From: Rhodanobacter denitrificans
GTDB taxonomy: Bacteria; Pseudomonadota; Gammaproteobacteria; Xanthomonadales; Rhodanobacteraceae
Direction: 5' to 3'
DNA length: 52,764 bases
Assembly (NCBI GenBank): GCA_017848855.1
Contig: JAFIHF010000057.1
Location: forward strand, 1-52,764
Shown: positions 20,977 through 30,282 of the stretch, in pieces
Layout: every line of letters starts with the position of its first letter
Position numbering within the stretch: position 1 is the first letter of the stretch
Notes under the pieces: generated by a model
What the model was told of the DNA's origin: nothing
What the model saw: only the letters and a program-made list of their open reading frames with translations
Databases searched by the model: none
Made by a program: the position numbers and the translations under genes

Positions 20977-21224
20977 GCCCGAAATACCGACAAATCACGC
21001 TGAAAATCGCCGATTTTCTGCGTACTTCGCCAATCGAGGCCATTCCAGCCCATCGACCTGGTTCAGCCTGAGCGGTACCGAAAAAACGAAACAAGTCGTT
21101 GTTTTTGAACAGCTTAACGGAATATTTCCGAAAGAATCTCGACTCCCTGCCGCCCATTTGGCCCGACGAGGGGTATCATCCCCAGTCCGAGGGTTGATCA
21201 CTTGGCAGTGGGCCCCGGATCGCC

Positions 21225-21278
21225 GCCCGGCGCGTCAGCTGGCCAGCTCCTCAGCCTGACGCGCCGGGCAGCACTTTT
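21225..21278 (+). terminator. Strong terminator hairpin in the intergenic region after the permeases
   Basis: GCCCGGCGCGTCAG (21225-21238) pairs perfectly with 21256-21269, followed by AGCACTTTT. It lies ~250 bases after the permease stop. A TATCAT box at 21174-21179 precedes it by ~50 bases, so it could instead end a short RNA (see findings). The rest of 20977-21224 has no convincing gene and contains an AT-richer stretch with an AAACAA/TTGTTT hairpin. Confidence 0.65.
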
Positions 21279-21383
21279 CGGCGCCGCGCGCCCTCCCCCG
21301 ACTTCTCCGACGCATCGCCGCTGCGGCGATCCGATGACGTATGCACGGCGCGCAACCATCCGCCATCGCGCGCCACGCCAACG

Positions 21384-21412
21384 AAAAGAGGCCGGCACCA
21401 GGGCCGGCCTCT
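21384..21412 (-). terminator. Rho-independent terminator of the HiPIP gene
   Basis: On the minus strand GAGGCCGGC pairs with GCCGGCCTC and is followed by TTTTC, 25 bases past the HiPIP stop codon. It is a good classical terminator. Confidence 0.8.
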
Positions 21413-21436
21413 CGGGGTCGCAACAGCAGGAAGCGA

Positions 21437-21769
21437 TCAGGCTTTCTTCGGCGTGTGCGACACGCACCAGCCCTTCGCATTGACCGACTTGCCCGGGAAC
21501 AGCTGGCAGGGGCCGTAGCCGGTGGGGCCGCCGGAATAGAACTGGCAGTTCGTGCAGTCGTCGCCCGGCTTGTGCTTCGGGTTCTTGCTGGCCGCCGCGT
21601 TCTCCGTGTAATCCAGCGCCTTGGCGGTCGGATCGGCAGCGGTCACGTGCGGCAGGTCGGCGGCACGCGCGAAGCGCGGCAGGCCACCGGCCACCACCGC
21701 GGCCGCCGTGGTACCGGCCGCCAGTTTCAGGAAGCGGCGACGCGACTCGTTGTTTTCGTCATGCGACAT
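21437..21769 (-). CDS. High-potential iron-sulfur protein (HiPIP)
   Basis: 110 residues. It is a small periplasmic electron carrier holding one [4Fe-4S] cluster. A Tat signal is visible ([12 protein letters not shown], residues ~9-20, cleavage near ARA-AD at 35-37), as expected for a protein exported with its cluster. The four cysteine ligands are C72 and C75 (CTNC), C88 (GPCQLF) and C102 (GWCVSH), in the HiPIP spacing. The start MSHDENN has GGAGG six bases upstream. It is monocistronic, divergent from mtnB and followed by its own terminator. Its redox partner is not in the window. Confidence 0.94.
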   Translation of the reverse strand: MSHDENNESRRRFLKLAAGTTAAAVVAGGLPRFARAADLPHVTAADPTAKALDYTENAAASKNPKHKPGDDCTNCQFYSGGPTGYGPCQLFPGKSVNAKGWCVSHTPKKA

Positions 21770-21931
21770 TGGAAACCTCCGTCGTTGGAACAAACTCCAC
21801 CGCGCCGCGGTGGAACCGTGCGCCATGCTACGCCGGTTGCCGTGCATGCGGCGAGAATAGATCGCATTTGGTCGGCAAGCTCCCGCCGCCGGCCGGCTTC
21901 TGCCCGCATGCTGTATAGTTCCGCCTTCGTT

Positions 21932-21941
21932 TGGACGTCCA
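21932..21941. promoter_or_regulatory. TGGACGTCCA palindrome upstream of mtnB
   Basis: A perfect 10-bp palindrome five bases before the mtnB start codon, within TTTGGACGTCCATT. The same 14-mer lies upstream of aroC (52219-52228). The core GACGTC matches the core of the enterobacterial MetJ box AGACGTCT. An operator role is inference. Confidence 0.4.
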
Positions 21942-21946
21942 TTTGC

Positions 21947-22594
21947 ATGAACCAGCAACTGCCCGACACGATCCCCCCCGAGCTGTTCGCCGCGCGCGCC
22001 GACGCCGTCGCCGATGCCGCGCGCGAGCTGGCGCTGGCCGGCTGGACGCCGGCGACCAGCAGCAACTTCTCGATGCGCGTGGATGCCGACCATGCCGCCA
22101 TCACGATCTCCGGCCGCGACAAGGGCAAGCTCGGCCGCGACGACATCATGCTGGTGGACATGCACGGCCAGGCCGTGGGCACCGGCGCGCGCCCCAGCGC
22201 AGAAACCGCGCTGCACACCCAGGTCTATCGCCGCTTTCCCGAAGCGAACGCGGTGCTGCACACCCATTCGCGCACGCAGAGCGTGGCCTCGCGGCTGTAC
22301 GCCGAGGCCGGCGCGGTGCGGCTGCAAGGCTGGGAGCTGCAGAAGGCCATCGCCGGCCACACCACGCACGAGAGCGTGCTGGAGATCCCGGTGTTCCCCA
22401 ACACCCAGCACATGCCCGAACTGGTGGCGCAGGTGGATGCCTGGCTGGACGCCGGCAAGCCACTCGCGGCCTACCTGATCGCCGGCCACGGTATCTACAC
22501 CTGGGGCCGCGACATGGCCGAGGCGCGCCGCCACCTGGAAGCGCTGGAATGCCTGCTCGGCTGCGAACTGGACCTGAGGAGACTTTCCGCATGA
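21947..22594 (+). CDS. mtnB: Methylthioribulose-1-phosphate dehydratase
   Basis: 215 residues, class II aldolase/adducin fold. It removes water from 5-methylthioribulose-1-phosphate in the methionine salvage pathway. Zinc-ligand candidates are H105 and H107 (LHTHSRT) and a later histidine (H181 in [11 protein letters not shown], or H196). Further family signatures are [23 protein letters not shown] and RPSAETALH. It overlaps mtnD by four bases (ATGA), so the two are translationally coupled. Confidence 0.93.
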   Translation: MNQQLPDTIPPELFAARADAVADAARELALAGWTPATSSNFSMRVDADHAAITISGRDKGKLGRDDIMLVDMHGQAVGTGARPSAETALHTQVYRRFPEANAVLHTHSRTQSVASRLYAEAGAVRLQGWELQKAIAGHTTHESVLEIPVFPNTQHMPELVAQVDAWLDAGKPLAAYLIAGHGIYTWGRDMAEARRHLEALECLLGCELDLRRLSA

Positions 22595-23145
22595 GCCGCC
22601 TGCGCATTTTCGACGAACGCCAGCCCGCCACGCCGCTGGCCACCCACACCGACCGCGCCGAGATCGGCCGCGTGCTCGCCGCCGCCGGCGTGCGCTTCGA
22701 GCAATGGGCCGCGAACCAGCCCGTCGCCCCCGGCGCCAGCCAGGACGAGGTGATCGCCGCCTACCGCGCGGACATCGACCGCCTGATGCGCGAGGAAGGC
22801 TACCAGTCGGTGGACGTGATCAGCCTGAAGCCCGACCACCCCGACCGCGCCGCGCTGCGCCAGAAATTCCTCAGCGAGCACACCCACAGCGAGGACGAGG
22901 TGCGCTTCTTCGTGGCCGGCGCCGGCCAGTTCACCCTGCACCTGGGCGACAAGGTCTACGACGTGCTGTGCGAAGCCGGCGACCTGATCGGCGTGCCCGA
23001 CGGCACCCGCCATTGGTTCGACATGAGCGAGTCGCCCTGTTTCGTGGCGATCCGCCTGTTCACCAACAAGGACGGCTGGGTCGCCAACTACACCGGCAGC
23101 GATATCGCGCAGGGGTTTCCGCGGATGGAGCCCATCGCGGCGTGA
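22591..23145 (+). CDS. mtnD: Acireductone dioxygenase
   Basis: 184 residues, cupin fold. It oxidises the acireductone intermediate of methionine salvage; the Fe form gives the methionine keto-acid precursor and formate, the Ni form an off-pathway product. The metal ligands are H97, H99 and E103 ([13 protein letters not shown]) and H141 (GTRHWFDM). The second step of a coupled mtnB-mtnD pair; a palindromic repeat separates it from mtnC. Confidence 0.95.
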   Translation: MSRLRIFDERQPATPLATHTDRAEIGRVLAAAGVRFEQWAANQPVAPGASQDEVIAAYRADIDRLMREEGYQSVDVISLKPDHPDRAALRQKFLSEHTHSEDEVRFFVAGAGQFTLHLGDKVYDVLCEAGDLIGVPDGTRHWFDMSESPCFVAIRLFTNKDGWVANYTGSDIAQGFPRMEPIAA

Positions 23146-23152
23146 CCCACTC

Positions 23153-23222
23153 GTAGGAGCGCACCCTGTGCGCGATAGGGCTCTCGGCGAAAAGTCCCAT
23201 CGCGCACAGGGTGCGCTCCTAC
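23153..23222. repeat. REP-type palindrome between mtnD and mtnC
   Basis: GTAGGAGCGCACCCTGTGCG and following bases (23153-23176) form a ~24-bp perfect inverted repeat with 23199-23222, around a short loop. A second copy of the same family with a different loop is at 28049-28121. The 135-base gap between mtnD and mtnC holds little else. Confidence 0.9.
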
Positions 23223-23280
23223 GGGCCATGCCGGTGGCGTACGGGTACACTGGCTGCCCTGCTTCCGCACGCCATCCGCC

Positions 23281-23967
23281 ATGCCCGAAATCCGCGCCAT
23301 CGTCACCGACATCGAAGGCACCACCAGTTCGATCAGCTTCGTCAAGGACGTGCTGTTCCCCTACGCGCGCAAGCGCCTGCCCGCTTTCGTCGAGACCCAT
23401 GTGGACCGGCCCGAGGTGCAGCACTGGCTGCACGAGGCGGCGAAGGAGGCCGGCTACATCGAGGCCAGCCGGCAGGAAGTGATCGAGCTGCTGCTGCGCT
23501 GGATCGACGAGGACCGCAAGTCCACCGCGCTGAAGGCGCTGCAGGGCATGATCTGGCGCGAAGGCTACGAGGCCGGCGACTACCGCGCGCATGTCTATCC
23601 CGAGGTGGCGGCGCGGCTGCGCGCCTGGCGCGCGGAAGGGCTGCGCCTGTACGTGTATTCCTCCGGCTCGGTGCCCGCGCAGCAGCTGTTCTTCCGCTAC
23701 AGCGAGGCGGGCGACCTCACCCCGCTGTTCGCCGGCTACTTCGACACCGAGACCGGCCCCAAGCGCGAGCAGGCCTCCTACGCGAAGATCGCCGCGGCGA
23801 TCGGCGAGCGACCCGAACACCTGCTGTTCCTGTCCGATATCGTCGAGGAGCTGGACGCCGCCCGCGCCGCCGGCTTCCGCACCGGCTGGCTGCTGCGGCC
23901 GCCGCAGGCGCTGCCGGCGCAGCCGCCGCACGCCGCCTACGCCGATTTCGACGCCATCACGCCCTGA
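23281..23967 (+). CDS. mtnC: 2,3-diketo-5-methylthiopentyl-1-phosphate enolase-phosphatase
   Basis: 228 residues, HAD superfamily. It enolises and then dephosphorylates the diketone of methionine salvage to make acireductone, the MtnD substrate. Motif I is [11 protein letters not shown] with D10 and E12 (the DxE form typical of MtnC), motif II is [11 protein letters not shown], and motif III/IV are [10 protein letters not shown] and [14 protein letters not shown]. In pathway order it acts between MtnB and MtnD. mtnA and mtnP are not in the window. Confidence 0.95.
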   Translation: MPEIRAIVTDIEGTTSSISFVKDVLFPYARKRLPAFVETHVDRPEVQHWLHEAAKEAGYIEASRQEVIELLLRWIDEDRKSTALKALQGMIWREGYEAGDYRAHVYPEVAARLRAWRAEGLRLYVYSSGSVPAQQLFFRYSEAGDLTPLFAGYFDTETGPKREQASYAKIAAAIGERPEHLLFLSDIVEELDAARAAGFRTGWLLRPPQALPAQPPHAAYADFDAITP

Positions 23968-23988
23968 CCCTCGCCGAGCCACTGCCGC

Positions 23989-24990
23989 ATGCGCACCGCC
24001 TTCACCGCCCTGCTTGCCTTCGCCGCCGGCGTGCTGCTGATGCTGTGGCTGCCCGGCCATGCGCCCGCGCCGGCCGCCGCCACGGGCGCCAGCGGCAGCG
24101 CCGCCGCGGCCAGTACCGTCGACGACGGCGGCGACGACAGCGACGGCAGCGCCAACTGGCCGAACCAGGGCCCCACGCCCGAGCAGGTGCTCTACAACCA
24201 GCCGCAGATGCTGCAGGACGCGCTGGCGAAACTCGGCCCGCGCGTGCCCGGCAAGCCCAACCTCTACCTGCTCAGCTTCGCCGGCGACGGCAGCCAGGAC
24301 GTGTTCCGCAACGAGGCCGAATACGCGGCACGGATGTTCCGCCAGCGCTTCGGCGCCAGCGCCCACGCGCTGGTGCTGGAGAACAATCCCGCCTCACTCG
24401 CCACCCATCCGCTGGCCAACTGGAGCAACCTGGAGGGCGCGCTGGGCGGCCTCGCCAAGACGATGCAGCCCGACGACATCCTGATGCTCTACCTCGCCAC
24501 CCACGGCAGCGAGGACCACGACCTCCTGGTCGACATGGACCCGCTGCCGCTGGACCAGATCGGCGCGCAGGACCTCGCCGAGATCCTCAAGGAGCATCCG
24601 TTCAAGTGGAAGGTGGTGGTGGTCAACGCCTGCTACTCCGGCGGCTTCATCCCGCCGCTCGCCGGCGATGGCACCCTGGTGCTCACCGCCGCGCGCAGCG
24701 ACCGCAGCTCCTTCGGCTGCGGCAGCGAATCGGAACTCACCTATTTCGGCCACGCCTGGCTGGTCGACGCGCTGAACCGCGGCGACAACTTCCTCGACGC
24801 CTTCGCCCAGGCCAAGGCCGAGATCGCGCGGTGGGAGCAGCTCGACAAGCTCACACCCTCCGAGCCGCAGAGCTACGTGGGCAAGGGCATCGAGGCGCAG
24901 CTGGCCGCCTGGCGCAAGGGCCTCGTGCCGGGACCGGCAGTGCCGTTCGCGCCGGCACCCGCGGCCAGCGCCGCCACGGCAACGTACTGA
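23989..24990 (+). CDS. C13-family (legumain-like) cysteine peptidase homologue
   Basis: 333 residues. An N-terminal hydrophobic segment (~4-22) is either a signal peptide or an anchor and is followed by a low-complexity Ala/Gly/Asp linker (~25-55). The catalytic domain has the clan CD dyad: H172 in LYLATHGSEDHD and C215 in VVVNACYSGGF. Further family features are LLSFAGDGSQDVFRNEAE and LTAARSDRSSFGCGSESELT. The C-terminus is Pro/Ala-rich. Bacterial C13 proteins are usually of unknown function; an envelope-located asparaginyl-type peptidase is the best guess. It starts 21 bases after mtnC and is convergent with hisIE, ten bases apart. Confidence 0.85.
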   Translation: MRTAFTALLAFAAGVLLMLWLPGHAPAPAAATGASGSAAAASTVDDGGDDSDGSANWPNQGPTPEQVLYNQPQMLQDALAKLGPRVPGKPNLYLLSFAGDGSQDVFRNEAEYAARMFRQRFGASAHALVLENNPASLATHPLANWSNLEGALGGLAKTMQPDDILMLYLATHGSEDHDLLVDMDPLPLDQIGAQDLAEILKEHPFKWKVVVVNACYSGGFIPPLAGDGTLVLTAARSDRSSFGCGSESELTYFGHAWLVDALNRGDNFLDAFAQAKAEIARWEQLDKLTPSEPQSYVGKGIEAQLAAWRKGLVPGPAVPFAPAPAASAATATY

Positions 24991-25000
24991 AAGCCCGCGA

Positions 25001-25624
25001 TCAGCGCCCGGCGTGGCGCTGCGCCAGCACCACCACCGCATCGGCCAGCGACAGCCCGCGCGCGCGCAGCAGCACGGTGAGGTGGAACACGAGGTCGGCC
25101 GCCTCGCCCAGCAGTTCCTCGTCGCCCTGCGCCACCGCGGCGAGCGCGCTTTCCACGCCCTCCTCGCCCACCTTCTGCGCGATGCGACGGGTGCCGGCCT
25201 CGAACAGTTGGGTGGTGTAGCTGCCCTGCGGACGCTCGGCGTGGCGCTGCGCCACCAGCGCGTCGAGCTCGGCGAGAAAGCCCAGCGGCGGCCGCGCGTC
25301 CGTGCCGAAGCAGCTGGACGTGCCCAGGTGGCAGGTCGGCCCGTGCGGCTCGGCCTGCACCAGCAAGGTGTCGGCATCGCAGTCGATGCGGATGGATTTC
25401 AGCGCCAGCACGTGGCCCGAGCTTTCGCCCTTCGTCCACAGTCGCTGCTTGCTGCGGCTGAAGAACGTGACCTTGCCGCTGCGCTGCGTTTCGGCCAGCG
25501 CTTGCGCATTCATGTAGCCGAGCATCAGCACTTCGCCTGTCAGCCAGTGCTGCACGACGGCGGGCAGCAGGCCGTCGCCCTTGGGCCAGTCGAGGCGGGA
25601 GAGGTCGGTGTTGGAATCGGACAT
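25001..25624 (-). CDS. hisIE: Bifunctional phosphoribosyl-AMP cyclohydrolase / phosphoribosyl-ATP pyrophosphatase
   Basis: 207 residues. The N-terminal HisI domain (~1-115) has VVQHWLTGEVLMLGYMN, WTKGESSGH and the metal/substrate cysteines in DCDADTLL and GPTCHLGTSSCF. The C-terminal HisE domain (~120-207) has YTTQLFEAGTRRIAQKVGEE and EAADLVFHLTVLL. It catalyses the second and third steps of histidine synthesis. It is the last gene of the operon and is separated from hisF by a palindromic repeat. The start MSDSNTD gives normal N-terminal length. Confidence 0.95.
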   Translation of the reverse strand: MSDSNTDLSRLDWPKGDGLLPAVVQHWLTGEVLMLGYMNAQALAETQRSGKVTFFSRSKQRLWTKGESSGHVLALKSIRIDCDADTLLVQAEPHGPTCHLGTSSCFGTDARPPLGFLAELDALVAQRHAERPQGSYTTQLFEAGTRRIAQKVGEEGVESALAAVAQGDEELLGEAADLVFHLTVLLRARGLSLADAVVVLAQRHAGR

Positions 25625-25678
25625 CGGGATACCTGCTGCCGGCATGCGTGGAGGCATGCGAAGAAATTCGATTTTCCC

Positions 25679-25765
25679 GTCATTCCAGCGCAAGCTGGAA
25701 CCCAGTGTCTTTGAAGTCTTACCGTTGCACGAAAGACACTGGATTCCGGCTTTCGCCGGAATGAC
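25679..25765. repeat. MITE-like inverted repeat between hisF and hisIE
   Basis: GTCATTCCAGCGCAAGCTGG...CCCAGTGTCTTTG (from 25679) is mirrored by CAAAGACACTGGATTCCGGC-type sequence ending ATGAC at 25765. Each arm is itself a small hairpin (TTCCAGC/GCTGGAA and TTCCGGC/GCCGGAA). Elements of this TCATTCC...GGAATGA type are widespread in proteobacteria. Confidence 0.85.
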
Positions 25766-25768
25766 GAG

Positions 25769-26542
25769 CTAAGGGATACGTACCGCGACACCCTGCGCTT
25801 GCAAGTATTGCTTGAGCGCAGGAATCGCGATCGCGCCGGAATGGAACACGCTGGCCGCCAGCGCGCCGTCCACGTCGGCGTCGGCGAAGGCATCGCGGAA
25901 ATGTTCGGGCGCGCCGGCGCCGCCCGAGGCGATCAGCGGCACCTGGCAGAGCGCGCGCACGGCCTTGAGCTGTTCGAGGTCGTAGCCCTGCCGCACGCCG
26001 TCGCTGCCCATGCAGTTGAGCACGATCTCGCCGGCGCCGAGGCGCTGCGCTTCGGCCACCCAGTCCAGCGTGCGGCGCAGCAGCGCGCGCGTCTTCGACG
26101 GATCGCCGGTGTACTGGCGCACGCGCCATTCGCCGTCGGCGTCGCGCAGCGAATCCACGCCCACCACCACGCATTGCACGCCGAAGGCTTCGGCCAGTTC
26201 GGCGATCAGCTCGGGCCGCTCCAGCGCCGGCGAGTTCACCGACACCTTGTCCGCGCCCGCGTGCAGCACCGCGCGCGCCTCGTCCACCGAGCGGATGCCG
26301 CCGGCCACGCAGAACGGGATGTCGATCACCCGCGCCACCTTCTCCACCCAGCCGCGGTCCACGCTGCGCCCCTCGGGGCTGGCGGTGATGTCGTAGAACA
26401 CCAGCTCGTCGGCACCCTCGTCGCGGTAGCGCAGCGCGAGATCCACGATGCCGCCCATCGCCACGTGGTCGCGGAAGCGCACGCCCTTGACCACCTGGCC
26501 GTCGCGCACGTCGAGGCAGGGAATGAGGCGGCGGCTCAGCAT
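25769..26542 (-). CDS. hisF: Imidazole glycerol phosphate synthase, cyclase subunit
   Basis: 257 residues, TIM barrel. With HisH it converts PRFAR plus ammonia from glutamine to imidazole glycerol phosphate and AICAR. Catalytic aspartates are in [15 protein letters not shown] and VVVGVDS; phosphate-binding loops include CVAGGIRS and [13 protein letters not shown]. The start [11 protein letters not shown] is canonical. The gene lies between two repeat-filled junctions, after hisA and before hisIE. Confidence 0.96.
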   Translation of the reverse strand: MLSRRLIPCLDVRDGQVVKGVRFRDHVAMGGIVDLALRYRDEGADELVFYDITASPEGRSVDRGWVEKVARVIDIPFCVAGGIRSVDEARAVLHAGADKVSVNSPALERPELIAELAEAFGVQCVVVGVDSLRDADGEWRVRQYTGDPSKTRALLRRTLDWVAEAQRLGAGEIVLNCMGSDGVRQGYDLEQLKAVRALCQVPLIASGGAGAPEHFRDAFADADVDGALAASVFHSGAIAIPALKQYLQAQGVAVRIP

Positions 26543-26585
26543 GGCGTGCACTCCCTCGCGATGCTGGTGGTGGGAGAGGCCAAAG

Positions 26586-26688
26586 CCCCCCTCACCCCAG
26601 CCCTCTCCCCCAAGCAAGCTTGGGGGAGAGGGAGTCCTGCCCCCTCTCCCCCGGCAACGCCGGGGGAGAGGGTTGGGGTGAGGGGGAA
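26586..26688. repeat. Double REP-type palindrome between hisA and hisF
   Basis: Two hairpins in a row: CCCTCTCCCCCAAGC/GCTTGGGGGAGAGGG (26601-26632) and CCCTCTCCCCCGGC/GCCGGGGGAGAGGG (26642-26671), enclosed by outer arms CCCCCTCACCCCAGCC and GGTTGGGGTGAGGGGG. The first hairpin is identical to the one at 42042-42073. Confidence 0.9.
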
Positions 26689-26705
26689 GCTCTTGGCAAT
26701 GCGGC

Positions 26706-27434
26706 TCAACATGCCAGCGCCTCCGCCACGGTGAAGCGCCCTTCCAGCAGCGCCCGCCCCAGGATCACGCCGCGCGCCCCGGCTTCGCGCGCCGCGCGGA
26801 TATCGTCCAGCGAGCACACGCCGCCGGAGGCCTGCACCGCGAGCTGCGGCACGCTTTCGGCCAGGTGCCGGTACAGGTCGAGGTTGAAGCCCGCCAGCAT
26901 GCCGTCGCGTTCGATGTCGGTGCACAGGAGGTGCTTCGCGCCGCGCGCGGCGTACCACGGCGCGAGTTCGTCCAGGGTGCGCGTTTCGGTTTCGGTCCAG
27001 CCCGCGCTGGGTAGGCTCCAGCGGCCGTCGATGCGGCGGGTGTCGAGCGCGAGCGTGAGGCGCTCGGCGCCGTACTGCTTCAGCCAGCCGGCCACGCGCT
27101 CGGGATCGCGGATCGCCACGCTGCCCAGCACCACGCGCTGCACGCCGGCGTCGAACAGGCGTCGCAGGTCGGCTTCCTCGCGCACGCCACCGCCGGCCTG
27201 CACCTGCATGCCATCCTTGGCGATCGCCGCGATCACCGCGAGGTTGTCGAGGTTGCCGGAACGGGCGCCGTCGAGGTCGACCAGGTGCAGCCAGCGCGCG
27301 CCGGCGTCGGCGTAGCGCTGCGCCAGCGCGCGCGGATCGTCGGCGTAGGTGGTCTGCTGCGCGTAGTCGCCCTGCTTCAGGCGCACCACGCGGCCGCCGC
27401 GCAGGTCGATGGCGGGAATCACGGCGAAAGTCAT
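26706..27434 (-). CDS. hisA: ProFAR isomerase
   Basis: 242 residues, (beta-alpha)8 barrel homologous to HisF. It isomerises the aminoaldose ProFAR to PRFAR. Motifs: [20 protein letters not shown] at the N-terminus with the catalytic aspartate, [32 protein letters not shown] and [12 protein letters not shown]. It starts at [11 protein letters not shown], ten bases after hisH. Confidence 0.96.
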   Translation of the reverse strand: MTFAVIPAIDLRGGRVVRLKQGDYAQQTTYADDPRALAQRYADAGARWLHLVDLDGARSGNLDNLAVIAAIAKDGMQVQAGGGVREEADLRRLFDAGVQRVVLGSVAIRDPERVAGWLKQYGAERLTLALDTRRIDGRWSLPSAGWTETETRTLDELAPWYAARGAKHLLCTDIERDGMLAGFNLDLYRHLAESVPQLAVQASGGVCSLDDIRAAREAGARGVILGRALLEGRFTVAEALAC

Positions 27435-27444
27435 GCGTTGCTCG

Positions 27445-28035
27445 TCACAGGTCGAGGAAATTCTTCAGCAGCTTCGCGCCGACGGCGGCGGAGCGCTCGG
27501 GGTGAAACTGCATGCCATGGAAATTGCCGCGCGCGACCACGGCGGAGAACGGCGCGCCGTAGTCGGCCGTGGCCAGCGTCCACTCGCCCACCGGCACGGC
27601 ATAGCTGTGCACGAAATACGCCTGCTCGCCTTCATTCAATCCACGCAACAAGGGATGCTCGCGCTGCACGGACAAGCCGTTCCAGCCCATGTGCGGCACG
27701 CGCAGGCCGGGGCGCTCGGCGAAGCGACGCACGGTGGCCGGGATCAGACCGAGGCACTCGGTGTCGCCCTCCTCCGAATGCGCGCACAGCAGCTGCATGC
27801 CCAGGCACACGCCCAGCACCGGCTGGCTCAGCGCGCGCAGCACGTCGACCAGGCCCAGCTCGCGCAGCCGCGCCATGCCGGGACCGGCCGCGCCCACGCC
27901 GGGCAGGATCACCTTGTCGGCGGCGCGGATCGCCGCGGCATCCGAAGTCAGCGCGGCGTCCACGCCGAGGCGCTGCAGGGCGTAGCGCACCGAGCCGATG
28001 TTGGTGCCGCCGGCGTCGACCAGCACGACCGTCAT
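27445..28035 (-). CDS. hisH: Imidazole glycerol phosphate synthase, glutaminase subunit
   Basis: 196 residues, class I glutamine amidotransferase. It supplies ammonia to HisF. The nucleophile is C77 in VLGVCLGMQLL; the His-Glu pair is in FHGMQFHPERS; ILPGVGAAGPGM is the oxyanion-side loop. The start MTVVLVDAGGTNIGS is canonical. A REP palindrome occupies the 109-base gap to hisB. Confidence 0.96.
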   Translation of the reverse strand: MTVVLVDAGGTNIGSVRYALQRLGVDAALTSDAAAIRAADKVILPGVGAAGPGMARLRELGLVDVLRALSQPVLGVCLGMQLLCAHSEEGDTECLGLIPATVRRFAERPGLRVPHMGWNGLSVQREHPLLRGLNEGEQAYFVHSYAVPVGEWTLATADYGAPFSAVVARGNFHGMQFHPERSAAVGAKLLKNFLDL

Positions 28036-28048
28036 ACATACCTCGCAC

Positions 28049-28121
28049 GTAGGAGCGCACCCTGTGCGCGATGCTTTCCGTCACGTGACGAAGAGCGGTC
28101 GCGCACAGGGTGCGCTCCTAC
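28049..28121. repeat. REP-type palindrome between hisB and hisH
   Basis: GTAGGAGCGCACCCTGTGCG and three more bases (28049-28071) pair perfectly with 28099-28121 around a 27-base loop. Same family as the mtnD-mtnC element at 23153-23222. Confidence 0.9.
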
Positions 28122-28144
28122 GCCCATGCGCATGGATGGCAGCA

Positions 28145-29209
28145 TCACAGCGTCCCTTTCGTGCTTGGCAGCTCGTCGCCTTCGCGGCGAATCGCCTGGC
28201 GCAGCGTGCGCGCCACCACCTTGAAGCAGGCTTCGACCATGTGGTGCGCGTTGTCGCCGCGCACCGCGAGGTGCAGGTTCGCGCCCAGCGTTTCGCACAG
28301 CGAGCGGAAGAAGTGCGGCACCATCTCGGTGGCCAGCTCGCCCACGCGCTCGCGCGGGAACTGCCCGTCGAACACGAAGTACGGGCGGCCGGAGAGATCC
28401 AGCCGCGCCTCCGCCGCGCTCTCGTCCATCGGCAGCGCGAAGCCGTAGCGGGCGATGCCGCGCTTGTCGCCCAGCGCCTGCCGCAGCGCCTGCCCCAGCG
28501 CGAGGCCGCAATCCTCCACGCTGTGGTGGTCGTCGATGTGGAGGTCGCCGTCGCACTCGACGGCGAGCGCGAAGCCGCCGTGCTTGCCGATCTGCTCCAG
28601 CATGTGGTCGAAGAAGCCGAGGCCGGTGCGCACCTTGGGCTCGGCCACCTTGTCCAGATCGACGCGCACGGTGATGCGGGTTTCCTTGGTCTTGCGCACC
28701 ACCTCGGCCGTGCGCGGCACATCCAGCACCTGGTGTGCCAGTTCGTCCCAGGCGATGCCCTGCGGCCCCACGCGGAAGCCGCGCACGCCGAGGTTGGCGG
28801 CGAACTGCAGATCGGTCTCGCGATCGCCCACCATCGCCGAGGCCGCGCGGCTCCAGCTGTCGTCGGCGAGCCAGCCGCGCATCAGGCCGATGCCGGGCTT
28901 GCGCGTATCCAACCCTTCGTGCGGAAAGCTGCGGTCGATCAGCACCTCGTGGAAGCGGATGCCCTGTGAGGACAGGATGCGCAGCAGCAGCTCGTGCGGG
29001 CCGTTGAAATGCGCCTCGGGGAAGCTGTCGGTGCCCAGCCCGTCCTGGTTCGTCACCATCACCAGCTCGTAGCCGGAGGCGACGAAACGCAGCAAGGCGG
29101 CGATCACGCCCGGCAGCAGGGCCAGCTTCTCGTAGCTGTCGATCTGCTCGTCGGCGGGTTCCTCGATCAGGCAGCCGTCGCGGTCGACGAAGAGAATCTT
29201 CCGGCTCAT
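28145..29209 (-). CDS. hisB: Bifunctional histidinol-phosphatase / imidazoleglycerol-phosphate dehydratase
   Basis: 354 residues, the fused form of enterics and Xanthomonadales. The N-terminal HAD phosphatase (~1-165) has D9 and D11 in [11 protein letters not shown], and [10 protein letters not shown]. The C-terminal dehydratase (~170-354) has the metal-binding [32 protein letters not shown] and [13 protein letters not shown]. It catalyses steps six and eight of histidine synthesis. The ATGA overlap with hisC indicates translational coupling. Confidence 0.96.
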   Translation of the reverse strand: MSRKILFVDRDGCLIEEPADEQIDSYEKLALLPGVIAALLRFVASGYELVMVTNQDGLGTDSFPEAHFNGPHELLLRILSSQGIRFHEVLIDRSFPHEGLDTRKPGIGLMRGWLADDSWSRAASAMVGDRETDLQFAANLGVRGFRVGPQGIAWDELAHQVLDVPRTAEVVRKTKETRITVRVDLDKVAEPKVRTGLGFFDHMLEQIGKHGGFALAVECDGDLHIDDHHSVEDCGLALGQALRQALGDKRGIARYGFALPMDESAAEARLDLSGRPYFVFDGQFPRERVGELATEMVPHFFRSLCETLGANLHLAVRGDNAHHMVEACFKVVARTLRQAIRREGDELPSTKGTL

Positions 29210-30282
29210 GCCGCGCCTCGCGCCTGTGCGGATGGCGCCAGCGCCGCCAGCACCCGTTCGTTTTCCGCCGGCGTGCCGATCGTGATGCGCAGCGCATCGT
29301 CCAGGCCCGGATAGCGCCGCACGTCGCGCACCACGATGCCCGCGTCGAACAGCCGCCGATACGCGGCGCCGGCGTCGTCGAAACGCACGGTAAGGAAGTT
29401 CGCCTGCGACGGCAGCACGGCGCGCACGCCCGGCAGGCCGGCCAGCGCCGTGCGCATGCGCGCACGCTCGGCGCGCACCACGCCGACGTGCGCCTGCGCG
29501 TTCGCCTGGCCCCAGCCCGACAGCGCGAGCAGGGCCGCGTCCACGCTGGGCAGCGGCAGCGGATACGGCGGCATGATCCGGCGCAGCAGCGCGATCACCC
29601 CCGGGTTCGCCAGCAGGCAGCCGATGCGCGCGCCGGCCAGCGCCCAGGCCTTGGACAGCGTGCGCAGCACGGCGAGGTTGTCGTGGCGGTCGAGCAGGTC
29701 GGCCACGCTGCCCTCGTCGGCGAACTCCACGTAGGCCTCGTCCACCACCAGCAGCGCGCGGTTGGCCAGCGCCTGCGCCAAGCGCGCGATGTCGGCGCGC
29801 GGCACCACGCTGCCGGCGGGGTTGTTCGGCGTGCAGACGAACACCAGCTTCACCGCGGGCGTCAGCGCGGCCAGCACGGCGTCCACGTCCAGCGTGAAGT
29901 CGCGGCGCAGCGGCACCTCGATCACGCCGGCATCCTGGATGCGCGCGCACACCGCGTACATGCCGAAGGTGGGCGGCTGGATCAGGATCGCGTCGCGGCC
30001 GGCGCGGCAGAACGCGCGCACCAGCAGGTCGATCGCCTCGTCGCTGCCGCGGCCCACCAGCAGCTGTTCGCGGCGCACGCCGTACAGCCGCGCCAGCGCA
30101 TCCACCAGCGCCGCCGGCTGCGGTTCGGGATAGCGGTTGCAGCCGGTGCCGTTGTCGCCGGTGGGCGCCCACGCCGACTCGTTCGCATTGAGCAGCAGTT
30201 CGCCGCCGCTGGCCTCCATGCGCGCCGAGGAATACGGCTGCAAGGCGCGGATTTCCGCCCGCGCGAGATCGAGCACGCTCAT
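29206..30282 (-). CDS. hisC: Histidinol-phosphate aminotransferase
   Basis: 358 residues, class I/II PLP aminotransferase. It transfers an amino group from glutamate to imidazole acetol phosphate. Signatures: [50 protein letters not shown] and the PLP lysine in [16 protein letters not shown]. It overlaps hisD and hisB by four bases each. Confidence 0.96.
   Translation of the reverse strand: MSVLDLARAEIRALQPYSSARMEASGGELLLNANESAWAPTGDNGTGCNRYPEPQPAALVDALARLYGVRREQLLVGRGSDEAIDLLVRAFCRAGRDAILIQPPTFGMYAVCARIQDAGVIEVPLRRDFTLDVDAVLAALTPAVKLVFVCTPNNPAGSVVPRADIARLAQALANRALLVVDEAYVEFADEGSVADLLDRHDNLAVLRTLSKAWALAGARIGCLLANPGVIALLRRIMPPYPLPLPSVDAALLALSGWGQANAQAHVGVVRAERARMRTALAGLPGVRAVLPSQANFLTVRFDDAGAAYRRLFDAGIVVRDVRRYPGLDDALRITIGTPAENERVLAALAPSAQARGAA

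Noticed and set aside
20960-21259. Possible 99-codon gene after the second permease
   Set aside because: It overlaps the permease end, has no ribosome-binding site or domain, and the region contains hairpins and a terminator.
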